Shown: one piece after another, positions 19,506-27,781 of the stretch
How the letters are laid out: each line of letters starts with the position of its first letter
Numbering within the stretch: the stretch's first letter is position 1
Source of the DNA: Mucilaginibacter sp.
GTDB lineage: Bacteria; Bacteroidota; Bacteroidia; Sphingobacteriales; Sphingobacteriaceae
Direction of reading: 5' to 3'
DNA: 64,000 bases
NCBI GenBank assembly: GCA_028287895.1
Contig: JAQBOV010000020.1
Location: forward strand, 1-64,000
The notes under the pieces: generated by a model
The model's input: only the letters and a program-made list of their open reading frames with translations
The model's database searches: none
Told to the model about the DNA's origin: nothing
Program-made: the position numbers and the translations under genes

Positions 19506-19733
19506 AAAACCGCCGGATAGGGCGGTTCGGCAGGTGTTTTTTGGAAATATTTTGCCCGAGCCTGTACCTGGAGTCGATAACTGAAGCCATTGCCTGAACA
19601 GATCACCTTGCCAGAGCCGGTAATATGAGCCGAAACGCTTTGGTGGGCTACAAGGTATACCTTTCCCGGACCGGTGATAACGACTTTAGCAGAGCAGCAT
19701 TACTGATAAAAGGGTGAAAGCTGATCTTTTCAT
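19499..19733 (-). pseudogene. Decayed head-GIN (DUF2807-like) protein fragment
   Basis: In the gap after sprA the minus strand reads an ATG at 19733 followed by a clean signal-peptide start (MKRSAFTLLSVMLLC) and then a stop. One base out of frame it continues as VVITGPGKVYLVAHQ...ITGSGKVICSGN. After a second frame change it reads GTGSGKIFPK. The repeated ITGSGKV / GSGK pattern is that of the C-terminal repeats of head-GIN auto-transporter adhesin domains. The likely history is an internal deletion joining the signal peptide to the last repeats, plus at least two frameshifts. The frame runs to 19499, overlapping the end of sprA. Confidence 0.5.
19506..19531 (+). terminator. Possible terminator hairpin after sprA
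   Basis: AACCGCC pairs with GGCGGTT around a 6-base loop directly after the sprA stop. The nearest T run begins about 10 bases later, so termination is uncertain. Confidence 0.35.
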
Positions 19734-19831
19734 GATCTGTTGATTTTAACCAACAGAGGCTGCGTGAAAAGTAATCGTTGCATGAAATATAAAAAAGGGA
19801 AATCCAGGACTTGCTCAAAACGGGCGCAATC

Positions 19832-21715
19832 TTATTCTTTCAAAGTCATTTGCTCCTTTTTTAATTCCCTTTTTCGTTGGCGCTCTGCTCTGCGCTGCTT
19901 TCTTTGTGCTTTTTTTATGATGCGCTGTTGTTTTTGGATGGCCATGCCGGCTATTTTGTTCTTGACGTCATTTTGCATTTTTTCGTCAAGACCCACACAG
20001 GGTTTAATACCCGTTAACAGCGTATGCCAGATGGCTTTAAAAAAAGTAAAGTCTTTTGGCCGGTAATAGGAGACATTGCTTGCACGCGGTATTTGGCCGG
20101 CGGTGTCAGGGTTATCATGTTTTAATACCAATACATTGGCAAATAATGAGGCGATAGTCATGTGTCTTAATTTATCATTTGCGGTATCCGCTTTTAGCAC
20201 GGTTACCTTCAGGTCCTTATATAAAACGCTTACCCTGCCTTTTGCCAGTTCATTATCGGCATTAATGTCGAATTCAAAGCGATCCAGCTGGCCCGAGTTG
20301 ATCTTAATTAATCCGAGCGGCATAATTGCCGGGTTGATTGCTGACAGGTCCATCGGTCCCACATCGCCTTTATAGCTGAAAGGCACATTATCAGCTGTTA
20401 AATTGAATGTGAAAAGAACATTGAGCTTGCCCCGGTTCATAAAATAGCTACTCACCTGTGCCGTGCAAATATTATTTTTTTGCAGGGCCGCCCGGTTTGT
20501 CGTAACATTTAAAACACGCCCCGATGAATTATTAAAAGTAATCGTTCCTGTTTTATTCGATTTGTGGTTAAACTCGGTATAAGCAATGTTGATGTGATTT
20601 GCATCTACCGTATCAATATTCAGATCAGCCCTTATCGCTTTCAGTCCAAAATTGGGATAGGTCTTCACCCGGTCTGTTTTTAGCTGTGCAGGATTGGGAT
20701 TACTGAACAGGTTTAACGAGCCGCCGCCCAATATCATGTGTGAGGCATTTATTACACGATACTTATGGTAACTTACATAGTCAAAATGGTTTAGCTGCAG
20801 GGAATCCAGATGCGCATTAAAACGATCTCTTACACTCTTCTCAAAAAATACAGTGGTTTTCACCGGCTGCAGGTCAAGCCCCTCTATATTTAATTTTGAG
20901 GTTTTGGTAGATAAGCGCAGTGACTTAATTTTATAAGTATATAATCCATTTGGCGAACGGCCCGAATAGTTATTTATTTCAGCAATAATATCCCTGCAAT
21001 ACAGAAGCCTCGAGCGGTCGTTTTGCGTAGCAGAGTCTATCAGTAGGTCTGCCGCGCTTAAATTCATTTCCTTCAGTTCCGATATAGCCAGTTTATGACC
21101 TGAGTAATCTTCGTACTTAAGCTTTACATCACTTAGTGAGATATTGCCGATATGAATAGATCTGAGTGATTTTGATATCTTTTGCCAGGTGGTACGGGTG
21201 TCTTTTATCACCGTATCCTTGGCATGGTTGAGCTGGTAAGTTACTTTTAATTCGGGCTCCCTTAAGGTAACCCGGCCGATATCCAGTATATTATGAAAAT
21301 ATAGGTTAAATGGATGAATATGTGATAAAATGAGGCGTTTAACATGCAGCTCTATCAGGTTATTAGGCGCAAGATGGACTTTCATTCTCCGGTTGTATAC
21401 CGCAGTATCGGGCTTTAAGGTAATATTATAAATATCTATTTCGCCTTTGAGCACGTGCAGTTTAGCATCCGAGAAGTCGACCGTGTACAAACTGTCGCTG
21501 CTGGTTAAAACCGTGCTTTTTACCTTACTGGCCAGTATCGGCGACCAATATTGGTTAACAAAGAAAGCCGGTATCAGTATAACAGCTAAAAATATCAGAA
21601 AAAAAGTGAGTAATATTTTATGCCGCCTATTTTTGAAAAGAGTTACCGCCATATTTTTAGCTGTTTTTCCTTTGGTTTTTGGTAATGCCCGGTTTCGTTT
21701 ATACTTATTTGGCAC
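19832..21715 (-). CDS. AsmA-like membrane-anchored protein
   Basis: The 627-residue protein has a basic N-terminus, one membrane helix (about residues 34-54, ILLTFFLIFLAVILIPAFF) and then a long periplasmic beta-rich region. That region reads like AsmA/DUF748 proteins: short strands such as LHVLKGEIDIYNITLKP, IHIGNISLSDVKLKYED and YKGDVGPMDLSAINPAIMPLGLIKINSGQLD. These proteins belong to the bridge-like superfamily thought to carry phospholipids between membranes. The C-terminal 40 residues are odd, an uninterrupted strongly charged helix (KKAQRKQRRAERQRKREL). It is transcribed alone, divergently from miaB. Family assignment is by pattern only. Confidence 0.7.
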   Translation of the reverse strand: MPNKYKRNRALPKTKGKTAKNMAVTLFKNRRHKILLTFFLIFLAVILIPAFFVNQYWSPILASKVKSTVLTSSDSLYTVDFSDAKLHVLKGEIDIYNITLKPDTAVYNRRMKVHLAPNNLIELHVKRLILSHIHPFNLYFHNILDIGRVTLREPELKVTYQLNHAKDTVIKDTRTTWQKISKSLRSIHIGNISLSDVKLKYEDYSGHKLAISELKEMNLSAADLLIDSATQNDRSRLLYCRDIIAEINNYSGRSPNGLYTYKIKSLRLSTKTSKLNIEGLDLQPVKTTVFFEKSVRDRFNAHLDSLQLNHFDYVSYHKYRVINASHMILGGGSLNLFSNPNPAQLKTDRVKTYPNFGLKAIRADLNIDTVDANHINIAYTEFNHKSNKTGTITFNNSSGRVLNVTTNRAALQKNNICTAQVSSYFMNRGKLNVLFTFNLTADNVPFSYKGDVGPMDLSAINPAIMPLGLIKINSGQLDRFEFDINADNELAKGRVSVLYKDLKVTVLKADTANDKLRHMTIASLFANVLVLKHDNPDTAGQIPRASNVSYYRPKDFTFFKAIWHTLLTGIKPCVGLDEKMQNDVKNKIAGMAIQKQQRIIKKAQRKQRRAERQRKRELKKEQMTLKE

Positions 21716-21804
21716 AAGTTACCAACTTTAAAGCTTCGTTTGTAAGCTTAATTTTCCTTTTTTGCATTTCCAGCGGTAACAGCGGGCATTTGATTTTTTT
21801 AAAC

Positions 21805-21819
21805 GTGACAAACTGTCAC
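21805..21819. promoter_or_regulatory. Palindrome GTGACA-AAC-TGTCAC upstream of miaB
   Basis: A perfect 6-base inverted repeat with a 3-base spacer lies about 20 bases upstream of the miaB -7 box, covering the place of its -33 element. It is also between the AsmA-like gene and miaB, so it could be an operator for either. Confidence 0.4.
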
Positions 21820-21839
21820 TTTATATTTAAAAGATTGTG

Positions 21840-21847
21840 TAATTTTG
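21840..21847 (+). promoter_or_regulatory. Candidate -7 box of miaB
   Basis: TAATTTTG fits TAnnTTTG, 16 bases before the first miaB ATG. The -33 position holds the palindrome at 21805-21819 rather than TTTG. Confidence 0.4.
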
Positions 21848-21863
21848 CATTTCAATTTTTTTT

Positions 21864-23366
21864 ATGATGATGGATTTGGTTACTGCTGATAAAACACACG
21901 ACGAGAGCAGGCAAGGGGAGGCTCTGGTAGTAGAGCCGGCAAAAGGGAAAAACAATGGTCGTAAGCTTTATATTGAAAGTTATGGCTGCGCCATGAATTT
22001 TTCGGACAGCGAAATCGTAGCATCGATTTTAGCAGACCAGGGGTTCGAAACTACTGCTGATTATAATAATGCTGATGTTATTTTTATCAATACCTGTTCC
22101 ATTCGTGAAAATGCCGAACAGCGTGTTCGCAACCGGCTAAGGGAATTCACGATCGCAAAAGTCAAAAATCCGGGTTTGGTAGTTGGCGTATTAGGTTGTA
22201 TGGCCGAGCGCCTGAAATCCAAATTCCTGGAAGAAGAAAAGCTGGTTGATGTAGTGGTAGGGCCCGATGCTTACCGCGACCTGCCCGGCCTGATCGGCAG
22301 AGTTGACGACGGGCAGAAAGCGGTCAATGTGTTACTGTCCCGCGAAGAAACCTATGCAGATATCAGCCCGGTACGACTAAACAGCAACGGCATTAACGCT
22401 TTTGTTTCTATTATGCGCGGTTGCGATAATATGTGTTCTTTCTGCGTAGTGCCATTTACGCGTGGCCGCGAGCGCAGCCGTGAGCCGCTGTCAATTGTAA
22501 AAGAATGTACCGATTTATTTAACCTGGGATACCGTGAGGTTACTTTATTGGGGCAGAATGTGGATTCGTATAAGTGGAGTGTGCCCCACCCAACCCTCCC
22601 CGCCCGCGAGGGCTTACAAGCAGGTAATTTAAACATCTCCCCAACCGGGGAAGAGTTAGCCGGGGCTAATCAAGCCGCTGTTAATTTTGCCAACCTGCTG
22701 GAAATGGTTGCTAAAATAAATCCCGAACTGCGCGTGCGTTTTTCCACCTCGCATCCAAAAGATATAACGGACGAAGTGTTATACATGATTGCAAAGCATG
22801 AGAATATCTGCAACTACATTCATTTACCGATACAATCAGGCAACAGCCGGGTGCTGGAACTGATGAACCGCACTTATGACCGCCAATGGTATATAAACCG
22901 CATTGATGCTATACGCAGGATCATTCCCGGATGTGCCATATCAACAGACATGATAACCGGGTTTTGCAGTGAAACCGATGAGGAACATCAGGATACTTTA
23001 AGCATGATGGATTATGTGCAATATGATTTTGCCTATATGTTTATGTATTCGCAAAGGCCCGGAACCCTGGCAGCAAAGCGCTATGCTGATGATATCCCCG
23101 ATGAAGTAAAAAGAATTCGTTTAAAGGAAATTGTGGCTAAGCAGCAGCAGCATTCTTATATCCGTTTACAGGCGCAGTTGGGTAAAGTTCAAAAAGTGCT
23201 GATCGAAGGTTTTTCTAAAAAATCGGATAAAGATTATTGCGGCCGCAGCGATCAGAATGCAATGGTTGTTTTCCCGGTAAATGAAAAGTATAAGCCGGGG
23301 CAATATGTCAATGTACTTGTAGAGCGCACTACTACAGCTACTTTGATAGGAGGAATAGTTGATTGA
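21864..23366 (+). CDS. miaB: tRNA-2-methylthio-N6-isopentenyladenosine synthase MiaB
   Basis: The 500-residue radical-SAM enzyme adds the methylthio group to i6A37 in tRNAs reading UNN codons. The N-terminal domain holds the auxiliary cluster cysteines C42 (YGCAMN), C78 (NTCSIRENA) and C112 (GCMAER). The radical-SAM cluster is C187, C191 and C194 ([10 protein letters not shown]). A TRAM domain ends the protein ([21 protein letters not shown]). Three ATG codons in a row leave the exact start open. Residues about 239-270, just after [11 protein letters not shown], are not MiaB sequence: they are encoded by an in-frame copy of an intergenic palindromic element, which explains the extra length. 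Confidence 0.95.
   Translation: MMMDLVTADKTHDESRQGEALVVEPAKGKNNGRKLYIESYGCAMNFSDSEIVASILADQGFETTADYNNADVIFINTCSIRENAEQRVRNRLREFTIAKVKNPGLVVGVLGCMAERLKSKFLEEEKLVDVVVGPDAYRDLPGLIGRVDDGQKAVNVLLSREETYADISPVRLNSNGINAFVSIMRGCDNMCSFCVVPFTRGRERSREPLSIVKECTDLFNLGYREVTLLGQNVDSYKWSVPHPTLPAREGLQAGNLNISPTGEELAGANQAAVNFANLLEMVAKINPELRVRFSTSHPKDITDEVLYMIAKHENICNYIHLPIQSGNSRVLELMNRTYDRQWYINRIDAIRRIIPGCAISTDMITGFCSETDEEHQDTLSMMDYVQYDFAYMFMYSQRPGTLAAKRYADDIPDEVKRIRLKEIVAKQQQHSYIRLQAQLGKVQKVLIEGFSKKSDKDYCGRSDQNAMVVFPVNEKYKPGQYVNVLVERTTTATLIGGIVD
22578..22673 (+). repeat. Palindromic element inserted in frame in miaB, copy 2
   Basis: About 96 bases between the codons for QNVDSYKW and the conserved [10 protein letters not shown] segment form nested inverted repeats: CCCTC/GAGGG, CTCCCC-AACC-GGGG, and an outer GCCCC...GGGGC pair. 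A TTTAAA-like core (AATTTAAACAT) lies in the middle. The wording (CCCAACCCTCCCC, TTTAAAC, CTCCCC, GTTAGCC) matches intergenic elements of this genome, for example the one before purD. The insert keeps the frame and encodes [19 protein letters not shown] and similar residues. Confidence 0.75.
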
Positions 23367-23369
23367 GTT

Positions 23370-23443
23370 TATTGGTTGAATAAGTTGAATAAATCAGGCA
23401 GTGGAAATAACCGCTCACTTGATCAACTCAGTCAACCGCTCAC
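23370..23443. repeat. Word-repeat spacer after miaB (CCGCTCAC type)
   Basis: AACCGCTCAC occurs twice, 25 bases apart (23409 and 23434), preceded by GTTGAATAAGTTGAATAA. Some TTGA/TCAA words are inverted relative to each other. Confidence 0.5.
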
Positions 23444-23452
23444 TAACACATT

Positions 23453-24694
23453 ATGGAAATACAAGAAATAAAACAGCGATTTGGTATTATAGGTAATTCG
23501 CCTTTATTAAACCGGGCTATAAATATCGCCAACCAGGTTGCCCCTACCGATATATCCGTATTAATTACCGGCGAAAGCGGTAGTGGAAAGGAAGTGTTCT
23601 CACATATCATCCACCAGATGAGCCCGCGCAAACATGGGCCCTTTATCGCAGTTAACTGCGGGGCTATCCCCGAAGGAACAATAGATTCCGAATTATTCGG
23701 TCACGAAAAGGGTGCTTACACCGGTGCCGTCGGTGAGCGTAAGGGTTATTTCGAGACGGTAAACGGGGGTACAATCTTTCTGGATGAAATAGCCGAGATG
23801 CCTTTGGGCACACAGGCCCGTTTATTGCGGGTTTTGGAATCCGGGCAATACATAAAGGTTGGTTCATCAAAAGTTGAAAAGACGAACGTAAGGGTGATTG
23901 CGGCCACCAATGTGGATGTTTACGAAGCCGTAAAAAGCGGCAAATTCCGGGAGGACCTTTATTATCGTTTAAATACCGTGCCCTTGCGCATACCGCCGTT
24001 GCGCGACAGGAAAGAAGATATATATCTGCTTTTCAGAAAGTTCACGGCTGATTTTACCGATAAATACCGTACCCCGCCAATACAGCTCGACGAAGAAGCG
24101 CAGCAGCTTTTAGCCAATTATTCATGGCCTGGAAATGTACGCCAATTAAAAAATATAGCCGAGCAGCTGGCTGTTCTTGAAAGAGACCGGTTAATAACGG
24201 CGCCCATATTGCTCAACTATATTCCGGTTGAAGCCACCGGGCGGAATCTGCCGATGCGCCTGGACAGCCAGCATAAAGAAGATTTCTCGGAACGCGACAT
24301 ATTATATAAAGTTTTATTTGATATGAAGCGGGATATGAATGAACTGAAAAAGCTGGTAGCTGAAATTATCGAACATGGCGGTGTTTCCTCAAATTATGCC
24401 AATCACACGCAAACTTTAAACCAGTTATACCGCGATATTGAATTGCCCGGAGGCAAGCAGGATACACAATTTACGCTACAGCATCCCGTTATTAATACCG
24501 GTAGCAATAGTGACGCTTTTAATATAACGCACGAAGCGGAAGAGGTCGAAGAGTCGCTGTCTTTGGTTGAAAAGGAATCAGATCTGATACGGAAGGCATT
24601 AAAGAAGCATAAAGGGAAACGCAAACTTGCGGCTAATGAACTGGGAATATCTGAGCGGACCCTGTATCGTAAAATAAAAGAGTTAGATTTATAA
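23453..24694 (+). CDS. Sigma-54-dependent transcriptional activator (no receiver domain)
   Basis: The 413-residue protein is an AAA+ enhancer-binding protein that hydrolyses ATP to open sigma-54 promoters. The AAA+ domain occupies about residues 10-240: Walker A GESGSGKE, the sigma-54 loop GAYTGA (usually GAFTGA), Walker B GTIFLDEIAEM, and the sensor/arginine region REDLYYRLN. A Fis-type helix-turn-helix closes the protein (KRKLAANELGISERTLYRKIKEL). There is no N-terminal receiver, GAF or PAS domain, so control must come from partner proteins or expression. It lies 3 bases before lptE, with which it is probably co-transcribed; a direct regulatory link to that operon is not shown. Confidence 0.92.
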   Translation: MEIQEIKQRFGIIGNSPLLNRAINIANQVAPTDISVLITGESGSGKEVFSHIIHQMSPRKHGPFIAVNCGAIPEGTIDSELFGHEKGAYTGAVGERKGYFETVNGGTIFLDEIAEMPLGTQARLLRVLESGQYIKVGSSKVEKTNVRVIAATNVDVYEAVKSGKFREDLYYRLNTVPLRIPPLRDRKEDIYLLFRKFTADFTDKYRTPPIQLDEEAQQLLANYSWPGNVRQLKNIAEQLAVLERDRLITAPILLNYIPVEATGRNLPMRLDSQHKEDFSERDILYKVLFDMKRDMNELKKLVAEIIEHGGVSSNYANHTQTLNQLYRDIELPGGKQDTQFTLQHPVINTGSNSDAFNITHEAEEVEESLSLVEKESDLIRKALKKHKGKRKLAANELGISERTLYRKIKELDL

Positions 24695-24697
24695 TTA

Positions 24698-25216
24698 ATG
24701 ATGAGAAGAATATTTGCGATTTTAATTACGGTAAGTTTCCTGGTTTTATTTACCCAATCGTGTACCGTTAAGCTCAATGGCTCCTCGATACCACCCGAAT
24801 TAAAAACGATCAATGTTGGCTATTTTGAAAATAATGCGCCATTGGTTGTCGGTACGCTGAGCCAGCAATTTACCGAAGCTTTGAAAGCCCAGATAAGGTC
24901 TACAACCAGGTTGGCAATAGTTCAGGGCGAAGCAGATGCCAGCTTGTCCGGCAATATTACCGGCTACAGTATTGAGCCTGTTTCTATTCAGGCCACCAAT
25001 AATAATGTTGCCCCTATTGCAGGCGCTACACGATTAACGATTACTGTTAATGTAGTGTACACTAATAAAGCCAATAAAAAGTTTAATTTTACACAGTCAT
25101 TCCCTGCGTTTGCTGATTTTACGGGTGATATATCTACCCAGGAATCGAAGTTAATTACAACGATTACTACGCAGCTGACGAATGATATTTTTAACAGAGC
25201 CTTTGCCAATTGGTAA
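24698..25216 (+). CDS. lptE: LPS-assembly lipoprotein LptE
   Basis: The 172-residue product has a lipoprotein signal with lipobox FTQSC and the LptE-family core: a beta-alpha-beta fold beginning LKTINVGYFENNAPLV, then LSQQFTEALKAQIRSTTRLAIV and ASLSGNITGYS. LptE plugs the LptD barrel in the outer membrane and helps insert lipopolysaccharide. Length fits. Two ATGs in a row open the gene. It sits between the sigma-54 activator and an unknown gene that leads into secG, an arrangement I recall from other Bacteroidota. lptD is not in the window. Confidence 0.85.
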   Translation: MMRRIFAILITVSFLVLFTQSCTVKLNGSSIPPELKTINVGYFENNAPLVVGTLSQQFTEALKAQIRSTTRLAIVQGEADASLSGNITGYSIEPVSIQATNNNVAPIAGATRLTITVNVVYTNKANKKFNFTQSFPAFADFTGDISTQESKLITTITTQLTNDIFNRAFANW

Positions 25217-25237
25217 GCATTTTGTAGTTTCAACCTC

Positions 25238-26797
25238 GTGGACCAATACCTAAATAACCGGCAGAACGAAATTTTATGGAGCCTGTTGGCCAATCCGGCC
25301 GACAATGGACATTTACATGCCTATAATTTACAGTGCCTGGCAAGTGATTTCCCGCAGAGCGGATTATTACATGCCTTGCTTTGCCGTGCGGATAGCGAAC
25401 AAAACATCAGCCATGCCGCAGCTTATCTGAACCCTAAGGCGCTTTATCTGCTGGTAAATTCGCCGGAAAGTTTGGCTGTACTGACAGATTCGCGGATCAT
25501 TCAGCAATTAAGCGATAATATTAACTATGCCACCGTGGAAGAAGTTGACCGGTCGCAACAGGAAAATGAAGAATCCGGGCGGAATGATTTCAATGATGCC
25601 CTTGAAGCCAAACCGGATTTTAGTGCTGAGTCCGAATCGGCCGTTGAGGAAGTAAATCACGGGCAACCGGCTATCGATTCCGGTCAGGAGCAAGGCCATA
25701 TCAAAGCGGAAAGGGAGGCTGTTGCCGCAGCGCAAGGGTTTGCTGAAACCGAGTCTGTAATTGCACATGGCGCTGGTGTTGAAGCGGCTGGCTCGCCCGC
25801 TGATGAGCCCCAAACGGTTGGAACATCAAATGAGGAAAACAACAAGTCTGAAGATTCTGCCCAAAATATCCGGGAAGATGAATCGGTAACCGAAGCCCCC
25901 AGTTTTGAACTGGCTGAACCACCACGGGGCATCGAGGACGATGTATATGATGAAATAGTGGGTATCGAGGATATCAGTTTTTCACAGGCAGCTAAACCTG
26001 CCGGCGAGATAACTCCATCTGAACAAGCCCCGCTTATAGGTCAGCAGGAAGAATTAACCGAAACGCCGCTGAGTGAACCTCGGCTGCAGCGGGAACGTGT
26101 GCTGAACATGGATGATGAGGCTGAGAAATTAATAGTCGGCAATATAGCTGCTACCGATTATTTTGTATTTGACCGGGCTTTTAACGACCGGAAACAGGCT
26201 GAAACAGCTGAAAAAAATTCATTTGTTCCCGCATCCGGTACCGTCAATGGGCATGTTAACACCGGCACGACGTCCCTTGAGGAAAGCCAGGAGGTATCTA
26301 AGTATAACGATGATACCATGCCGTATACCTTTTTGTGGTGGCTGAACAAAACACGCAGGGAGCATGCCGGTATCTATCAGCCTTTTAAACTGGACACTTC
26401 ACAAGCCATCCGCCAGGCCGGAGCTGATGAGTTGCAGCAGCAGTATTACGAGAATATTTTTCACCTCGGTTCTGTTGAAGAGCTGGACCGAAGCACGCCA
26501 CAGCGTCCCATTGAATTTGATCCGAAAAGCAAGGAGGACCGGATCATCAAGCGGTTCATAGTCGAAGAACCGCATATTACCCCTCCCAGCGGCGATAAAC
26601 TGGATAATGAAAATAAGGCCCGCAAAAGCGCCGAGGACCGCGATGAGCTGGTTACCGAAACACTGGCCCAGATATACATCGATCAGATGCTTTACCACAA
26701 AGCCATAATCACTTACAAAAAATTGATGTTGAAATTTCCGGAAAAAAGCCGTTACTTTGCCGATCAAATTGAACAGTTAGAAAGAAAAACCAATTAA
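25238..26797 (+). CDS. Unknown protein with acidic disordered centre and TPR-like C-terminus
   Basis: This 519-residue protein has no signal peptide, so it is probably cytoplasmic. Residues 1-100 are helical (LLHALLCRADSEQNISHAAAYLN). Residues 105-340 are very rich in Glu, Ala, Ser and Pro and look disordered. The C-terminus has a helix-turn-helix pair like one TPR unit (LAQIYIDQMLYHKAIITYKKLMLKFP). YATVEEVDR and LGSVEELDR recur on either side of the disordered part. The start is GTG at 25238. It lies 21 bases after lptE and 11 before secG, so it may serve envelope biogenesis, but that rests on position only. Confidence 0.7.
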   Translation: MDQYLNNRQNEILWSLLANPADNGHLHAYNLQCLASDFPQSGLLHALLCRADSEQNISHAAAYLNPKALYLLVNSPESLAVLTDSRIIQQLSDNINYATVEEVDRSQQENEESGRNDFNDALEAKPDFSAESESAVEEVNHGQPAIDSGQEQGHIKAEREAVAAAQGFAETESVIAHGAGVEAAGSPADEPQTVGTSNEENNKSEDSAQNIREDESVTEAPSFELAEPPRGIEDDVYDEIVGIEDISFSQAAKPAGEITPSEQAPLIGQQEELTETPLSEPRLQRERVLNMDDEAEKLIVGNIAATDYFVFDRAFNDRKQAETAEKNSFVPASGTVNGHVNTGTTSLEESQEVSKYNDDTMPYTFLWWLNKTRREHAGIYQPFKLDTSQAIRQAGADELQQQYYENIFHLGSVEELDRSTPQRPIEFDPKSKEDRIIKRFIVEEPHITPPSGDKLDNENKARKSAEDRDELVTETLAQIYIDQMLYHKAIITYKKLMLKFPEKSRYFADQIEQLERKTN

Positions 26798-26808
26798 TAT
26801 ATAAAGAA

Positions 26809-27153
26809 ATGTATTTTATTTTAGTGATCCTTGCCATTGTGGTGTGCGTGCTTTTAGGAATGATCGTATTAATCCAAAATCCCAAAGGAGGCGGTTTAAC
26901 ATCCAATTTTTCAAGCTCGTCACAATTGATGGGCGTACAGAAAACAGGTGATTTTTTGGAAAAAGGCACCTGGATATTAGCTATTTCATTAATGGTAATA
27001 TCGCTTGCAATTAATGTTTCCACTAAAAGCGGGTTGGCAAAAAATGCAAACCCTGATCTGGACCAGACCGTCAAAAAGGCTTCAACGCCTACGGCTCCTG
27101 CTAACGCTGCACCGTTAACTTTGCCAGCAAACCCACCGGCAAAAAAGAAGTAA
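26809..27153 (+). CDS. secG: Preprotein translocase subunit SecG
   Basis: The 114-residue SecG is the small accessory subunit of the SecYEG channel in the inner membrane. It has two membrane helices (residues 2-22 and about 53-73) joined by the family loop LIQNPKGGGLTSNFSSSSQLMGVQKTGDFLEKGTW. The C-terminal tail is Ala/Pro/Lys-rich, as in many Bacteroidota. It is the last gene before a strong terminator. Confidence 0.93.
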   Translation: MYFILVILAIVVCVLLGMIVLIQNPKGGGLTSNFSSSSQLMGVQKTGDFLEKGTWILAISLMVISLAINVSTKSGLAKNANPDLDQTVKKASTPTAPANAAPLTLPANPPAKKK

Positions 27154-27171
27154 TTAAGCATATAAATTGTT

Positions 27172-27205
27172 AAAAAGGCTTCGGATAATTTCCGAAGCCT
27201 TTTTT
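27172..27205. terminator. Strong terminator after secG
   Basis: A perfect 14-base stem (AAAAAGGCTTCGGA with its complement) closes a 5-base loop TAATT. With A on one side and T on the other it could work in both directions. Confidence 0.9.
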
Positions 27206-27282
27206 GGCTCCAACCAGCACTGCCATGATGGCATTGCAATATTAATTTATCATTAAGAATAAAAACCTGATTGACCTAAATG

Positions 27283-27307
27283 TGACAATTAAACAGTTAA
27301 TATGTCA
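27283..27307. promoter_or_regulatory. Inverted repeat upstream of groES
   Basis: TGACAATTAA and TTAATaTGTCA face each other around ACAG, a 10-base inverted repeat with one bulged base. It lies about 110 bases before groES. It is not the CIRCE operator (TTAGCACTC-N9-GAGTGCTAA), which I do not see here. The TGACA/TGTCA ends resemble the palindrome before miaB. Confidence 0.4.
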
Positions 27308-27358
27308 ATTTTGAACTTTGTGGTTTGCTTGGCATAATTGATGTTCATTGCAACATGC

Positions 27359-27374
27359 CCCGATACTTATCGGG
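27359..27374. repeat. Hairpin CCCGATA-CT-TATCGGG in groES leader
   Basis: A perfect 7-base inverted repeat with a 2-base loop, 43 bases before groES. It has no T run, so termination is unlikely; an mRNA structure or a mobile palindrome is possible. Confidence 0.4.
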
Positions 27375-27417
27375 AATCGAAACTAAAACTTTTTATAAAA
27401 TTTAAATTAGTATAACT

Positions 27418-27693
27418 ATGGCGTTAAACATTAAACCTATCGGAGACAGGGTAGTAGTGGAAGCTGCTGCCGCCGAAGAGAAGACCGCATCCGGAATCAT
27501 TATACCGGACACTGCTAAAGAAAAACCTCAACGCGGAACTATCGTTGCTGTTGGCGACGGTAAAAAAGATGAACCCTTAACTGTTAAGGCTGGTGACCAG
27601 GTTCTGTATGGCAAGTATGCCGGTACTGAAATTACCTACGAAGGTAAAGAGTACTTAATTATGCGTGAATCGGATATTTACGCAGTGTTATAA
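27418..27693 (+). CDS. groS: Co-chaperonin GroES
   Basis: The 91-residue GroES forms the seven-subunit lid of the GroEL folding chamber. The family opening ([39 protein letters not shown], including the mobile loop) and closing ([23 protein letters not shown]) segments are intact. It starts after a 260-base leader with two inverted repeats and is followed by groEL after 88 bases of word-repeat spacer. Confidence 0.97.
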   Translation: MALNIKPIGDRVVVEAAAAEEKTASGIIIPDTAKEKPQRGTIVAVGDGKKDEPLTVKAGDQVLYGKYAGTEITYEGKEYLIMRESDIYAVL

Positions 27694-27695
27694 TC

Positions 27696-27765
27696 AATTA
27701 CTGAATTATTGAAGGACCGGATTATCGAATCAGGCCTTCAATCAATAATTCAATAACTCACTAAT
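27696..27765. repeat. Word-repeat spacer between groES and groEL (GAATTATTGA type)
   Basis: GAATTATTGAAGG is answered by CCTTCAATCAATAATTC, and TTCAATAACTCACTAATTCAA follows. This makes an imperfect hairpin between the two chaperonin genes. Confidence 0.45.
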
Positions 27766-27781
27766 TCAAAAATTAAAAAAC

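Noticed and set aside
23453..24694. Two-component response regulator
   Set aside because: The protein begins directly with the AAA+ domain and has no receiver domain or nearby sensor kinase.
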